DNA of 64,000 bases, taken from DATEDA01 sp963744255 (GTDB taxonomy: Bacteria; Pseudomonadota; Gammaproteobacteria; Burkholderiales; SG8-39). The notes under the pieces were generated by a model. It did not search any database and was not told where the DNA came from. It was given only the letters and a program-made list of their open reading frames with translations. The position numbers and the translations under genes are program-made. Location: assembly GCA_963744255.1 (NCBI GenBank), contig CAVUSZ010000017.1, positions 262,601-326,600 on the forward strand. Reading direction: 5' to 3'. Shown here piece by piece: positions 27,595-37,997 of this stretch (position 1 is the first letter of the stretch; each line of letters opens with the position of its first letter).

Positions 27595-30285
27595 ATGAAG
27601 CGCATGCTGTTCAACGCGACACAGGCCGAGGAACTCCGTGTCGCGATCGTCGACGGTCAGAAGCTGGTCGACCTAGACATCGAATCGGCGAGCAAGGAAC
27701 AACGCAAGGGAAACATCTACAAAGGCGTCATCACCCGGGTCGAACCCAGCCTCGAAGCAGCGTTCGTCGACTACGGCACGGAGCGCCACGGCTTCCTGCC
27801 GTTCAAGGAGATTTCCCGCAGCTACTTCCGGCCCGACGCCGAGCCCGGTCGCGCCCGGATCCAGGACGCCGTCGCCGAGGGCACGGAAGTCATCGTCCAG
27901 GTCGAGAAGGACGAGCGCGGCAACAAGGGTGCCGCGCTCACGACCTTCATCAGCCTCGCCGGCCGGTACCTGGTCCTCATGCCCAACAATCCGCGCGGCG
28001 GCGGCGTATCCCGCCGGGTCGAAGGGGAGGACCGGAACGAGCTGCGCGAAACGATGGAGAAGCTGCCCGTCCCGCAGGGGATGAGCATCATCGCTCGCAC
28101 GGCCGGCATCGGCCGCTCCTTCGAGGAGCTCGAGTGGGACCTCAAATACCTCCTCAAGCTGTGGGAGAAGATCGGCGAGGCGGCCGAGCCGCAACGCGAC
28201 GACGGCGGGCGGATCGCGAACCCCGCGCCCTACCTGATCTACCAGGAATCGAGCCTGGTCATCCGCGCGATCCGGGACTACTACCAGCCCGACATCGGCG
28301 AGATCCTGATCGACACCGACTCGATCTACGAGCAGACGGTGGCGTTCATGGGCAACGTCATGCCCGACAACGTCCAGCGCGTGAAGCGCTACCGCGACGA
28401 CGTCCCGCTTTTCTCGCGGTTCCAGATCGAGCACCAGATCGAGAGCGCGTACTCGCGGCAGGTCAGCCTTCCCTCGGGCGGCGCGGTCGTCATCGACCAC
28501 ACCGAGGCGCTGGTCGCGATCGACGTCAACTCGGCGCGCGCGACCAAGGGCGGCGACATCGAGGAGACCGCGCTCCGCACCAACCTCGAGGCCGCCGACG
28601 AGATCGCGCGCCAGCTGCGGCTGCGCGACCTCGGCGGGCTGATCGTCATCGACTTCATCGACATGGAGATCGCGCGCAGCCAGCGCGAGGTCGAGAACCG
28701 GTTGCGCGAGGCGCTGCGGTTCGACCGCGCGCGAGTGCAGATGGGCAAGATCTCGCGCTTCGGGCTGATGGAGCTGTCGCGCCAGCGGCTGCGCCCGTCG
28801 CTCGAGGAGACCGCGCACCAGCCGTGCCCGCGCTGCAACGGCATCGGCTTCATCCGCGGCATCGAGTCGACCGCGCTGCACATCCTCCGGATCATGCAGG
28901 AGGAGGCGATGAAGGAGAACAGCGCGGCAATTCACGTGCAGGTGCCGGTGGACGTCGCGACCTACCTCCTGAACGAAAAGCGGGCCGACATCCACGCCGT
29001 CGAGGCGCGGCTCAAGGTGAACGTCATCCTGATTCCGAACATCCACCTCGAGACGCCGCATTACAAGGTCGAGCGCCTGCGTCACGACGACCTCAATCAG
29101 GAGGGCGTGCTCCCCCCGAGCTACAACTTGGTCGAGGCGCCGGCCGAGGAGCAGACCTACACCTCGCCACAGGAAGCGCGTCCGCAGCGACAGCAGCCTG
29201 CGGTGCAGGGCGTGACCCCCGAGCAGCCGGCGCCAAGCGCACCGCCGAAACCCTTGGTCGCGCCGCAGCCGGCGTCCGCCCCGACCAGCCAGTCGGAAGC
29301 GCTGACGCCCGACCGGGGCGGGATCATGAGTCGCCTCTTCGGCTGGCTCCGCGGCCCGGAGCCTGCTCCGGTCGCGCAGGTCCCGGCCGCGCCGCCGGTT
29401 GCGCCGGCGCGGCCGGAGCCGCAGCAGCGCCGTGACCGCGGCGAGCGCCCGGAGCGTCGCGACCGCGGCGGCGAGCGGTCGCACCGCGGAGACGGCCAGG
29501 AACGGCGGCGCGACGACCGACCGCCGCGCCACGAGCGGATGCAACCGCAGGGTCGCGGTCACGACCGCGATCGCCAGGGGCGCGACCAGCAGCAGGGTCA
29601 GCAGCGCGACCGGCGCGATCAGCAGCGCGGCCCGCGACCGGACGACCGCCAGCGGCAGGAGGAGCGCCAACACCAGGGCGAGCGGCAGCCCCAGCCGGAG
29701 CCGCGCCTGCAGCAATCCGGCGGACCCGGTGGCCAGCCTCGGCCCGGTGGTGCCGGCGAGCAGGACAGCGAACGCCGGCCCGGCCGCCGCAACCGTCGCG
29801 ATCGCGGCGAGCGCGGCGAGCGTCGTGAGACGCCGCAAATGCGTGATGAACAACTGCGCGAGAGTCAGCTGCGCGAAGGTCGGCTGCGCGAGGTTCCAGC
29901 CGCGTCCGACGGGATGCCCGCTGAGCCGGTAACCATGCCTGCCCCGGCCGCCCCGACGGCGGTTGCGGCCCCGGTCTTCGAACCGTCACGGGAACAGTCG
30001 GCAGCCGCCGCAGCGCCGGCCGAGCCCGAGCGGGCCACGGTGGTGCGGGCCCCGGCTCCCCCGGCGCAAACGCCGCCGCAGATGGATCTCGACCGTGCAC
30101 TGCGCGAGAGTGGCCTGGTAATGATCGAGACGAGCCGGGAAAAGGTGCCGATCGCGCCGATGCCGGAAGAGACGGCGATACCGCGCGCCCGCCGGGAACG
30201 TCGACCGCCGCCGCCCGACCTGGAGACGCCGCTGCAGCAGGTCGAGACGCGCAAGACCGACGGCGACTCGTCGCCGCGGCACTGA
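27595..30285 (+). CDS. rne: Ribonuclease E
   Basis: RNase E is the main endonuclease of mRNA decay and rRNA/tRNA processing and the scaffold of the degradosome. The 896-residue protein starts MKRMLFNATQAEELRVAIVD with an S1 domain at residues about 35-120. The DNase I-like active site has Asp310 (VAIDVNSARATKG) and Asp353 (IVIDFIDME). The zinc link is Cys411/Cys414 in CPRCNGIG. From about residue 520 the tail is disordered, arginine/glutamine- and proline-rich, with the amphipathic segment MSRLFGWLRG at about 578. The tail composition fits RNA binding and partner docking. Confidence 0.97.
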   Translation: MKRMLFNATQAEELRVAIVDGQKLVDLDIESASKEQRKGNIYKGVITRVEPSLEAAFVDYGTERHGFLPFKEISRSYFRPDAEPGRARIQDAVAEGTEVIVQVEKDERGNKGAALTTFISLAGRYLVLMPNNPRGGGVSRRVEGEDRNELRETMEKLPVPQGMSIIARTAGIGRSFEELEWDLKYLLKLWEKIGEAAEPQRDDGGRIANPAPYLIYQESSLVIRAIRDYYQPDIGEILIDTDSIYEQTVAFMGNVMPDNVQRVKRYRDDVPLFSRFQIEHQIESAYSRQVSLPSGGAVVIDHTEALVAIDVNSARATKGGDIEETALRTNLEAADEIARQLRLRDLGGLIVIDFIDMEIARSQREVENRLREALRFDRARVQMGKISRFGLMELSRQRLRPSLEETAHQPCPRCNGIGFIRGIESTALHILRIMQEEAMKENSAAIHVQVPVDVATYLLNEKRADIHAVEARLKVNVILIPNIHLETPHYKVERLRHDDLNQEGVLPPSYNLVEAPAEEQTYTSPQEARPQRQQPAVQGVTPEQPAPSAPPKPLVAPQPASAPTSQSEALTPDRGGIMSRLFGWLRGPEPAPVAQVPAAPPVAPARPEPQQRRDRGERPERRDRGGERSHRGDGQERRRDDRPPRHERMQPQGRGHDRDRQGRDQQQGQQRDRRDQQRGPRPDDRQRQEERQHQGERQPQPEPRLQQSGGPGGQPRPGGAGEQDSERRPGRRNRRDRGERGERRETPQMRDEQLRESQLREGRLREVPAASDGMPAEPVTMPAPAAPTAVAAPVFEPSREQSAAAAAPAEPERATVVRAPAPPAQTPPQMDLDRALRESGLVMIETSREKVPIAPMPEETAIPRARRERRPPPPDLETPLQQVETRKTDGDSSPRH

Positions 30286-30295
30286 AGCGACGGCG

Positions 30296-30763
30296 CTATC
30301 GGGTGAGCTCGGCTCTCAGGTGGTCGAGCAAGCCCTCGGCCGCATCTTCTATCAGATCGAGTACCAGCTCGAAGCCGTCCGGCCCGCCATAGTACGGGTC
30401 GGGCACCTCTTCGCCGCCGGTGCGACGCGCGAACTCGAGCATCATCCGCACCTTGTGTCCCGTCGATGGCGGCGCAAACCGCGCGAGTATCGCGTGATGC
30501 TCGCGATCCATGGCGACGATGAGATCGAACGCGTCGAAATCCTCGCTCTCGATCCGGCGCGCGCGCAGGGCCGAGAGGTCGTAACCGCGCCGCCTCGCGT
30601 GCGCTTGGGCGCGCGCATCGGGGGCTTCGCCCACGTGGTAGCCGTGCGTTCCCGCGGAATCCGCGGCGACGGATGCGGCGAGTCCCGCATCCGCGACGAG
30701 CTTGCGGAATACGCCTTCCGCAGTCGGCGACCGGCAGATGTTGCCCGTGCAGACGAAGAGCAC
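30296..30763 (-). CDS. Low-molecular-weight protein-tyrosine phosphatase, start altered by integration
   Basis: The 155-residue protein has the phosphatase loop C5-x5-R11 in LFVCTGNICRSPTAEG and the general acid in EVPDPYYGG. The original start lies 10.1 kb away: at 40914-40916 an ATG overlapping the uvrB stop begins MKRVLFVCTGNI. Integration of the mobile element cut the gene inside this 5' end. The copy here must start at GTG 30763, because an in-frame TAG lies six codons upstream. It has therefore lost the first three codons, its ribosome binding site and its coupling to uvrB. The enzyme core is intact, but expression may be changed. Confidence 0.9.
   Translation of the reverse strand: MLFVCTGNICRSPTAEGVFRKLVADAGLAASVAADSAGTHGYHVGEAPDARAQAHARRRGYDLSALRARRIESEDFDAFDLIVAMDREHHAILARFAPPSTGHKVRMMLEFARRTGGEEVPDPYYGGPDGFELVLDLIEDAAEGLLDHLRAELTR
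30738..30763. repeat. attL: left copy of a 26-bp direct repeat
   Basis: The 26 bases here (beginning ATGTTGCCCG, ending AAGAGCAC) are identical to 40882-40907. They are the start of the phosphatase gene, encoding LFVCTGNI on the minus strand. The integrase gene begins 127 bases inside, as expected for an attachment site. Confidence 0.92.
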
Positions 30764-30890
30764 TCTAAACAGCCATGGCTACCCGCGATTTTCTCTATGA
30801 AAACAAACAGCCAGCAACATACACAAACAACCCGATATACTCGCTTCGTGTCTACCCGATGTCTACCCAAAACCGACCACGAGGCAAGAA

Positions 30891-32144
30891 ATGCAGTCAA
30901 CATCTGCCGCTCCAAGGGGCAAGCCCAAGTCTACCCGGTTGACGGAGATAGCCGTCCAACGCCTGCGGCCGCGACGTGAGGATGTGCTCGTCAAGGACGG
31001 CGGAACTCCGGGGTTGTATCTGCGCATCCGAACCACTGGGCGCAAGACGTGGGTGCTGCGCCTAAGGCGCTTCGATCCCGCGAAGAGCAAGCGCGCGACG
31101 CACGTCGCAACCCTCGGCGACTGGCCCGACTACACGCTCAAGCAGGCGCGCGCCGAAGCGTATGGGCGCTCGGCCAAGCCCGCCGCGATTGCCCCGCGAT
31201 ACACGGTCGCCGAGGCGCTCGAAGCGCACCGGCGCGCGCACGAGGACGAGGGCCCGCCCGACAAGCGCTGGCGCGAACAGACCCGCAAGAGCTACCGCAC
31301 TTACCGTGACTACCTGATCGTTCGCCTCGGGACGCGCCCGCTCGGGGACGTGCGGCGGGACGAGCTGGCCAGTGCCTTCCGGTCTTATGTCAGCCGGGGG
31401 CATGTCGCCGCCAACCGCCTCGCCTCCTTCGCGGTGTCCTTTTTCAACTGGGCGGTTGGCGAGGGTTTGATCGATCGCAATCCCGCCACCAAGCTCGGCA
31501 ACAAGCAAAAGCAACCCGGTGGCGAGGAGGCATCCTGCGAACGGGCGTTGACCGATGACGAAATCCGGCTCCTATGGAATCTGGACCATCCGAACGCCCG
31601 GCTGATGCGCGCACTGGTACTCACGGGATGCCGCATTCGGGAATTGCAGCGCGCGGGTCGCGAGCACTTGGACGGTGACGCGCTCGTCGTTCCTGCTGCC
31701 CACTCCAAGAACAAGAAGGCGCATCGCGTGTTCCTCGTGCCCGAAGTGTTCGAGCAGTTCGATGGGCGCGATCCGTTTCTGTTCAGGCAGGTCAGCGCGA
31801 CTGGCGTGCAGGCGTGGGCGCGACGGTTGCAGATTAACGTTGACGGTGACGAAAGCCCGCGCGAGCCGTGGGTGTCAGCCCGTCCGCGCGACGAAACGAC
31901 GGGTGAGTTCATGGCTGCGTGGACGCCGCACGATCTGCGGCGCACGTTCGTAACGCTCGCCGCGCGCGCCGGCGTCCCGGAGCACATCATCACGCGCCTG
32001 ATCAATCAAACGCCGGAAGGCGGCGGTGTTTCGAGAACGCTCCGTACCTACCAGCGGCACGAATACCTCGCGGAGCGAAAGGAAGCCACTGTCGCCGTCG
32101 CGAACATGGTCGCCACGATCACGAAGGGCAGCGACCACGCGTAA
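30891..32144 (+). CDS. int: Tyrosine recombinase (P4-type integrase)
   Basis: The 417-residue protein has the N-terminal domain of P4-like integrases (TPGLYLRIRTTGRKTWVLRL, TLGDWPDYTLKQARAEA), a core-binding SAM-like domain at about 110-200, and the catalytic domain with Arg248 (TGCRIREL), His347-x-x-Arg350 (PHDLRRTF) and Tyr387 (TYQRHEYLAER). The ATG follows GAGGCAAGAA. It lies just inside attL reading inward. Unlike the rest of the element, it is free of frameshifts. Confidence 0.95.
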   Translation: MQSTSAAPRGKPKSTRLTEIAVQRLRPRREDVLVKDGGTPGLYLRIRTTGRKTWVLRLRRFDPAKSKRATHVATLGDWPDYTLKQARAEAYGRSAKPAAIAPRYTVAEALEAHRRAHEDEGPPDKRWREQTRKSYRTYRDYLIVRLGTRPLGDVRRDELASAFRSYVSRGHVAANRLASFAVSFFNWAVGEGLIDRNPATKLGNKQKQPGGEEASCERALTDDEIRLLWNLDHPNARLMRALVLTGCRIRELQRAGREHLDGDALVVPAAHSKNKKAHRVFLVPEVFEQFDGRDPFLFRQVSATGVQAWARRLQINVDGDESPREPWVSARPRDETTGEFMAAWTPHDLRRTFVTLAARAGVPEHIITRLINQTPEGGGVSRTLRTYQRHEYLAERKEATVAVANMVATITKGSDHA

Positions 32145-32507
32145 TAAGACGTAAGCCGCCCTCCCCTGCGATCGGCAACCAGCTCGCCCGCCGCTGCGGG
32201 TAACGGTGCCGCGCGGCGTCGCCGACTGCATCAAGCGAGCGCGAGGCGGACGTTCATCGTCACCGCCGCGATCAGCGTCGGCACGCTGTTGAGCAGTACA
32301 CGTGCCCCATTTGGGCACCGCACTGGATTCGGATGCGCGGATGTCGCGCTGTTATTTGCGCACGCACTAATCTACAAACCCAACATAATCAGAAGCAAGC
32401 GTTGATCATGATTAGACAGTTGCGCTTGGTAAACTACAGGTAAACGCCGCTTGTTTGTTTGTGCATCGTTCGCGGCGAGCCCGCGATCACAACATCGTGG
32501 GGGAGTC
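32145..32507. other. Gap between int and the HTH gene
   Basis: The 363 bases hold no convincing gene. A 6-bp inverted repeat (GTGCCC-CATTT-GGGCAC) at 32302-32318 could be an operator or weak terminator. In satellites of this kind the int-regulator gap normally carries promoters; none is clear here. Confidence 0.5.
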
Positions 32508-32780
32508 GTGAACAGCACTACCAAGTCGGAAGTCACCGCGATCTCGCGTCGAGCGTCAACGATGCGGCGAAGCTGGATCGGCGGGAACCGCAACGACGTT
32601 TACAACTTGATTGCGAACGGCGAACTTGAGACGGCGGTCCTTGGCCGCCGGCGGCTGATCTTCGTCGGAGTCGCTGCGCAAGGCGATCAAGCGGCGTATG
32701 AGCGCCGCCCCGGTCAGCTCCGCTCTTTCGGAGGAAATGGCCCGACGCGCAGCGTATGCGTCGAGAACCACGCCCCCCCC
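32508..32780 (+). pseudogene. Excisionase/AlpA-like HTH protein, frameshifted
   Basis: GTG 32508 follows GGGGGAGTC. The frame opens NSTTKSEVTAISRR, then the HTH core is read in pieces: VNDAAKL in one frame, IGGNRNDVYNLIANGELETA and VLGRRRLIFV in the next, then ESLRKAIKRRMSAAP in a third. An extra G near 32575 and another near 32666 account for the shifts. The pattern (winged HTH with TVYRLI-like recognition helix, then RRRLI) is that of excisionase/AlpA-type regulators, which control int and excision in satellites. The 3' limit is approximate. Confidence 0.6.
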
Positions 32781-32799
32781 GCCAGATCATCGAGGGACG

Positions 32800-34843
32800 A
32801 TGAACGCGTCGCTCGCCCCCGGAGACTCCGAGGCGCAGCACGCCGCCTCCGCTCCGCCGATCGCGCTTACCCTTTTCGACAGCGTCCATGCGACGAGCGC
32901 ACGCGAGGTGAGCCTCCCGTTTGAGCAATTCGCTGACTACATCGAAAACCCGCCGCACCACGAATCGAAAGGGGCCTGCCCCTTAATCAAGCTCGCCCGC
33001 TTTGGCACGCATCGATCGGATCGTGGATGCACTACGCCACGACGCCAACGTGCTCGCGATCAAGCGGCATCGAGGGCGACTACGACGCAGGACAGATGAC
33101 GATTGGGCAGGCGGCCGAAAAGCTGCAGCTCGCGGGCGTGCGGGCGATGCTCATACCACGCCCTCACATACCGAGGACGCGCCGCGCTTTCGGATCATTG
33201 CACTGCTGTCGCGTGAGCATCCGCCCGAAACCGCGCGCGCCTATGTAGCGCGCATAAACGGCGTGCTCGGCGGAGTGCTCGCCGCCGAAAGTTTCACGCT
33301 CTCGCAGTGCTTTTACTTTGGCCGGGTGAACGGCGCGCCCTATGAATGCGCGCAAGACGAGGGCCGCTGCATCGACGAGCTGGACGAACTCGACGACATC
33401 GCGGTCCATAACAAAGCGAAGCCGGCCGACGAGAACGACGACCCGCCGGCCGGGGGAGACGAGCGACCGAGTGCCCGACGAGACGCTGATCACACAGATC
33501 ACTGACTGGGCGAGCACTACCACGACCCGCTGCGCGACCTCGCCGCGCGCTACGCGGCTGCGCGAGATGAAGCGCACGGCCATCGTCCGCACCCTCTACG
33601 GTCTCATGGACGCGCTGCCGGAGAGTACCCGCGATCAGCGCTGGCGTGATCGCCGCGCCGAAATTCCACGCCTAGTGGACAGCGCCATCGGCAAGTTCGG
33701 CAAGGCGAGCACCGGCAACACGACGGCGTTTGACCCGGCGGCGGCACGTTTGGGAGACATCTTTGCCGTCGAACCGTCCGGGCCGGCATTCATTATCGAC
33801 GGCCTGCTGCCCGTCAACGTCGGGGCCGAAGTCGCCGCTGGCGGCACTGGCAAAACAACTCGACACCAATTCGAGCATGTGCACCTCGTGAACGCGCTGC
33901 CGCTCTACGGCCGCAAGATCCTGAAGCCCGGCCCCGTCCTCGTTGTGACGAAGGAGGACACGCGCGCCGAATTTGATTTCCGCTACTACCACATTGCCAA
34001 CGCCATGAATCTCTCTAGCGGCGCAGCGGCGCGCGATGAGCGAGCACATCTTCATTGAAGACCTCGCCGGCGCCGATGACCGACTCGCGCGCGCTGATAA
34101 AGGCGGCAATCTCATCGCGACAGATTTCGCCGAGCGACTGAGTGACCGCTTATGCCGGTGAGGGGATTTCGCTCGTCGAGCTGGATCCGATGAACCTCTT
34201 CGGACCGGGCGAGCGGTTCGTCAACGACGGCGAGGCCAAGATCATGGAAATTGGCCGCCTGATCTCGCGCGAACTGAACTGCGCGGTGCGCTACTCGCAC
34301 CACGTTTCCAAAGAGGCGGCGCGCGGCCGGTTCGTCGATGCGCACACGGGCCGCGGCGGCGCCGCCGGCGGAGATAACGCCCGGTTCGTGTGGGTGGTCG
34401 TTCCGCACGACATCAGAGGACGAGAAGCGCTATCCCATGCCCGCTGGTGTCTCGCCCGGAGCCGTCGCGCGCGGCGGGCTCTTCCGGCTGCACTTCCCGA
34501 AGATCACGGGCGCGCCACCGATACGCGACCCGGTCTGGATCGAGCGCGACGGGTTCACCTTCCGCCACATCGAAGGGGCCGCGCCCGGCGGCTGCGGAGA
34601 AGGAAGCGGCAGACATTAGTCGTCTGCAGGACTTCCTCGCAGCCGAGATTGGCCGCGGAATCAAGCACACTCGCCACACGCTCGAAAGCTCCCTCGGCGC
34701 GCTTGGTTTGTCCCGGACAGCAACTCCGCCGCGCTCTCGTCGTCGGCGAGCATCAGGGCCGGCTTGTACAGATGCCACTACCCGAGAACGAAAGACGCGG
34801 CGGCCGGACGCACTATTACACCCCCGCAACTCCGGCGAGGTAG
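32800..34843 (+). pseudogene. Replication protein: primase-like domain plus RepA-type helicase, several frameshifts
   Basis: ATG 32800 follows GAGGGA. The N-terminal part (ALTLFDSVHATSAREVSLPF, LRHDANVLAIK, GIEGDYDAGQ, FTLSQCFYFGRV) resembles primase-like replication proteins of phages and satellites. The later part is a RecA-fold helicase like RepA, with Walker A AAGGTGKTT near 33840, VLVVTKEDTR, ISLVELDPMNLF near 34168-34203 and NCAVRYSHHVSK. Pieces fall in different frames, with breaks near 33020, 33062, 33155, 33475, 33520, 34025, 34140, 34415 and 34590. The best end is TAG 34841-34843 after YYTPATPAR. It may be two genes split near 33471. Autonomous replication would be lost if the breaks are real. 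Confidence 0.7.
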
Positions 34844-34980
34844 CGGCGAAGTGGCCCCCGAAACACCCCCCAAACCTCGCCGGATTCAACCTCGCCAAAC
34901 TACCTCGCCGCCCCTAAGGGAATGGCGAGGTGGCGAGGTAGTACTCGCCCCCCTCGCTTCCCCCTCTTCCTGCGCTGCAG

Positions 34981-35018
34981 TGGCGAAGTAGTGGCGAAGT
35001 AGTGGCGAAGTGGCGAGG
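34981..35018. repeat. Short tandem repeat, unit TGGCGAAGTAG
   Basis: Two perfect and two partial copies of an 11-base unit lie just past the replication gene. A looser cluster of GGCGAGGT motifs occurs at 34836-34945. Iterons at a replication origin are one possible reading; slippage in coding remnants is another. Confidence 0.5.
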
Positions 35019-35042
35019 TGAACAGTGGAGAGGTGATCGACG

Positions 35043-35256
35043 GTGAACGTTGCGAATGACGCGAGCACGAAAATGCACGTAACCAGCGGAGTCTCTTCGG
35101 CGTCGGCAGATCGGGCCGCCGCGAAGATCATGTTCACCCTCGCCTGCGAGGCATACCTGGCTCGGCGACCCGACGGCATCGGCGCGTATAGACGAAGCGC
35201 TCCGACTACTGCGCGAGGCGGAAGCGCGTCAGGGCGAGGACCCGACGTGCTCGTGA
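35043..35256 (+). pseudogene. Small hypothetical satellite gene, one frameshift
   Basis: GTG 35043 has GAGGTG upstream. The frame reads NVANDASTKMHVTSG through FTLACEAYLA, then continues in another frame as GDPTASARIDEALRLLREAE to a TGA at 35254-35256, giving about 70 residues if one base is corrected near 35162. The conceptual product is helical and charged. I do not recognise it. Confidence 0.45.
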
Positions 35257-35588
35257 TACCCCGCGCTGGCTATGGCGCGCTACAGCGGGCGATCCGTACG
35301 TGCAGACGCTGCTGAGCAGCTGCTCGTGCGCTCGACGGCTCACAGCCGCTCTCAGCGCGTCACAGAGGGGGGGGCGGGGTCGAATTCTTGACAGATCGGC
35401 GCGCTGCGAGCGCGCACGCAGCTCTGCTTTCACGCGTTAGCGCTTCTGACTCGAGGGGTATGACGACGACATGAGCTGGCGCGAACCCGCACGAGCGAGC
35501 TGACGCGATCGAAGCTCGCGAGCTGCAACCTCACTGCGCCGGCCGATAGCGATTCGAACGCAGACCATTCTGAACTAGGAGGTAATCA

Positions 35589-35910
35589 ATGGATGACACG
35601 CAGAAAAGACGCCGCGCCACCGCGGACGACACCGAGATCGCTCGGCGCTTCTGCGAGGCCGCATCCGAGCTGATGCGTGCGGGCCTGCTCTCCGCTCGCA
35701 CCGATGATCCCGGCCGCGTACGCGGAACTCAACCGTGCGTTTGCTCGAGGGTCGGGCACGCCCGCAGATCGTCGTTGAGTTCGCCCCGAGCCCGCCGTTT
35801 CGCTGCGCATGGTCGGACAGGGCGCGGAGGACGTAGCGGAATTCGCCCGCTACATCCGCGCGCCCCGCTGCGCCGAACGAGCGGCCGAACTGAGCGCCCA
35901 CCGATCGTGA
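35589..35910 (+). pseudogene. Small hypothetical satellite gene upstream of the protease, frameshifted
   Basis: A perfect AGGAGG six bases before ATG 35589 marks a real start. The product opens MDDTQKRRRATADDTEIARR and FCEAASELMRAGLLSARTDD; then the likely continuation AYAELNRAFARGSGTPAD is in another frame, and DVAEFARYIRAPRCAERAAE with TGA at 35908-35910 ends it. About 105 residues are expected. The position just before the capsid module might suit a small packaging protein, but no motif supports that. Confidence 0.5.
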
Positions 35911-36059
35911 TAAATCATGCATTCCTGTGGCGACGTGGCAGTCGCACCTGCCGTGCGATAACATCGACGGGTGCGTTGCGAGATGTGACGCACACCCTCA
36001 ATTCCGCGTGCGAGACGTGCCGGAGCAGAGGCCAGGAGTAGCCGCTTTGGTGGCTGCTT

Positions 36060-36740
36060 GTGACTCTTTGCAGTGGAGTGCTCTCGCATGACCTGACCGG
36101 CTTTCCCTGCCCGTCCACGTCAAGGCTGCCGCCCGACGAGGGCGTGTTCGCCGGCTACGCGTCCACCTTCGGCGGGCCGCCGGACTCTTACGGCGACATC
36201 ATCGAAGCCGGCGCGTTCGCGAAGACCCTGAACGAGCGACCGGCGCCGTGGCGATGCTGTGGGCGCACGACCCTTCCGAACCGATCGGTAAGTGGGTCTC
36301 GCTCATCCGAGGATCCGGGTCGGGCTCCGGGTGCGAAGGGCAAGCTCGCGCTCGACGACGCAGCGCGGCAGCGATGCCTACGAGCTGCTGAAGATGGACG
36401 CCCTCGGGCTCTCTATCGGCTACCGCGTCGCCAAGCGGCGGCGCGGCCTACGAGCGGGACGACAGCGCGTGCTGAAGGAAGTCGAGCTGTTCGAGATCAG
36501 CGCAGTCGCGCATGCCGGCAAACGCCAGAGCGCGGGTCACCTCCGTCAAGGCCCTGCGACCCGAGAACATCCGCGACTTCGAGACGATGCTTGCGCGATG
36601 AGCTGGGATTCTCGGTGCGCGAAGCCAAAGCGCTCGCATCGAACGGCTGGCGCGCGCTGAGTACGGACGCGGCAAAGAGCGAAGAACTATCACAGATCGC
36701 GGCGCTCCTGCGGGATGCCGCCGCACAATTCAATCGATAA
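36060..36740 (+). pseudogene. HK97-family prohead protease, frameshifted
   Basis: The start region reads EGVFAGYASTFGGPPDSYGD and IIEAGAFAKTLNER, the family N-terminus. The rest is scattered over frames: VAMLWAHD near 36250, GKLALD near 36340, SDAYELLKMDALGLSIGYRV (with the catalytic-region GLSIGY) near 36375, VLKEVELFEISAVAHAGKRQ (family motif LFEIS) near 36470, and a common C-terminus ending DAAAQFNR at 36740. At least five single-base shifts are needed. This protease cleaves the capsid scaffold domain during HK97-type head maturation. The 5' limit is uncertain; the frame opens at GTG 36060. Confidence 0.82.
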
Positions 36741-36754
36741 AGGGGAGTGCAATC

Positions 36755-37995
36755 ATGGAAGTCGAGGACGTAAAGAGCGCTGTTGCGTGACCTGCAACAG
36801 GCCGTGCACGGGAAGCTGGACAAGGTCGGCGCCGAACTCAAGGAGCGCGGCAAGCAGCTCGATGAACTGGAGCTGAAGGTCCAGCGCATGAACCTCCCCG
36901 GCGGCGTCGAGCATGGGGCGACGGCGCAGACAGCGACCCGTCATCCGCGCCTGAGCAGTGGCTCGACATCAAGACGCACCGGCTGATCCCGGTCCTTCGG
37001 CACGAGCACAAGCTGCGGGACCTCGACCGAGAGGACGCGAGCGAGGCCAAGGTGTCGGTCGGGCGCTTCCTGCGCGGGATCGCGCTCGGCGGGCGCGCGG
37101 ATGATGCGGCCGAGCTTGCCGAAGAACGCAAGGAACTCGGGATCACACCGGACACGGCCGGTGGCTACACGGTGAGCGGCATCCTCGCGTCGGAGTGGAT
37201 CGACCTCCTGCGTTCGGCGATGGTGCTCTCGCAGGCGGGTGCGCGCACCGTTCCGATGGACGCGGGCACCGTGACGCTGGCGCGCCTCACAGCGGACCCC
37301 ACCGTCCGCTGGCACGGGGAGAACGCGTCGCTCACCGAAGGTGATCCGACGTTCGGGGCTGTGGCGCTCCGCGCGAAGACGGTGGTATGCCTCACCACGC
37401 TTCAGCGTCGAGCTGGCGCAGGATTCAACGAACCTCGACCAGATCCTGCAAAGCACGCTCGTCAATGCCACGGCGCAGGCGATCGATGCGGCGGGCTTGA
37501 GCGGCGCGACGACGGACGCGGCGGCCGCGCCCCTCGGCATCTTCAACATGTCGGGTCGGAACACGGTCACCGGCATCGGCGCGCCGACGACGTGGGACTT
37601 CCTGGTGGACGGCATGTACGAGCTGCTGGTGGACAACGTGCCGATGAGCGACATCGGGCGCATTCATCGCGCACCCTGCGGTGTGGAAGAAGATGCGCAA
37701 GCTGAAGACTGGCCTCGCCAGCGACAACACCCCGCTCGTCGCGCCCGACGAAGTGGCGCGCCTGCCGAAGCTGTGGACGACCGCGGCGCCGCTCACCGGC
37801 GGCACGACCGCAAAGGGCGTGGTCGCGAAATGGTCGGACCTGCTCTATGGGGTGCGCAAGCAGATCAGCGTGAAGCTGCTGGATCAATCCTTCATGGCCT
37901 CCAACCTGCAGCTCGCGATGCTCGTCTACGCGCGCGTGGACTTTGCCGCTACTCGCGAGGCAAGTTTCTGCACCATGGAAGGGATCACGGTCTGA
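36755..37995 (+). pseudogene. HK97-type major capsid protein, frameshifted
   Basis: ATG 36755 follows GGGGAG 6-11 bases upstream. The N-terminal delta domain is coiled-coil (LDKVGAELKERGKQLDELEL); then come FLRGIALGGRADDAAELAEE, ITPDTAGGYTVSGILASEWI, VTLARLTADPTVRWHGENAS, QILQSTLVNATAQAIDAAGL, GIFNMSG, PTTWDFLVDGMYELLVDN, AFIAHPAVWKKMRKLKT and GVRKQISVKLLDQS. This is the order of the HK97-fold major capsid protein. Breaks occur near 36789, 36920, 37400 and 37665. If corrected the protein would be about 413 residues, normal for the family. It follows the protease by 14 bases. Confidence 0.85.
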
Positions 37996-37997
37996 AC

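Noticed and set aside
27673..29853. 726-codon open frame antisense to rne
   Set aside because: It mirrors the rne codons in GC-rich DNA and its translation is leucine/arginine/valine low-complexity. RNase E is unambiguous on the other strand.
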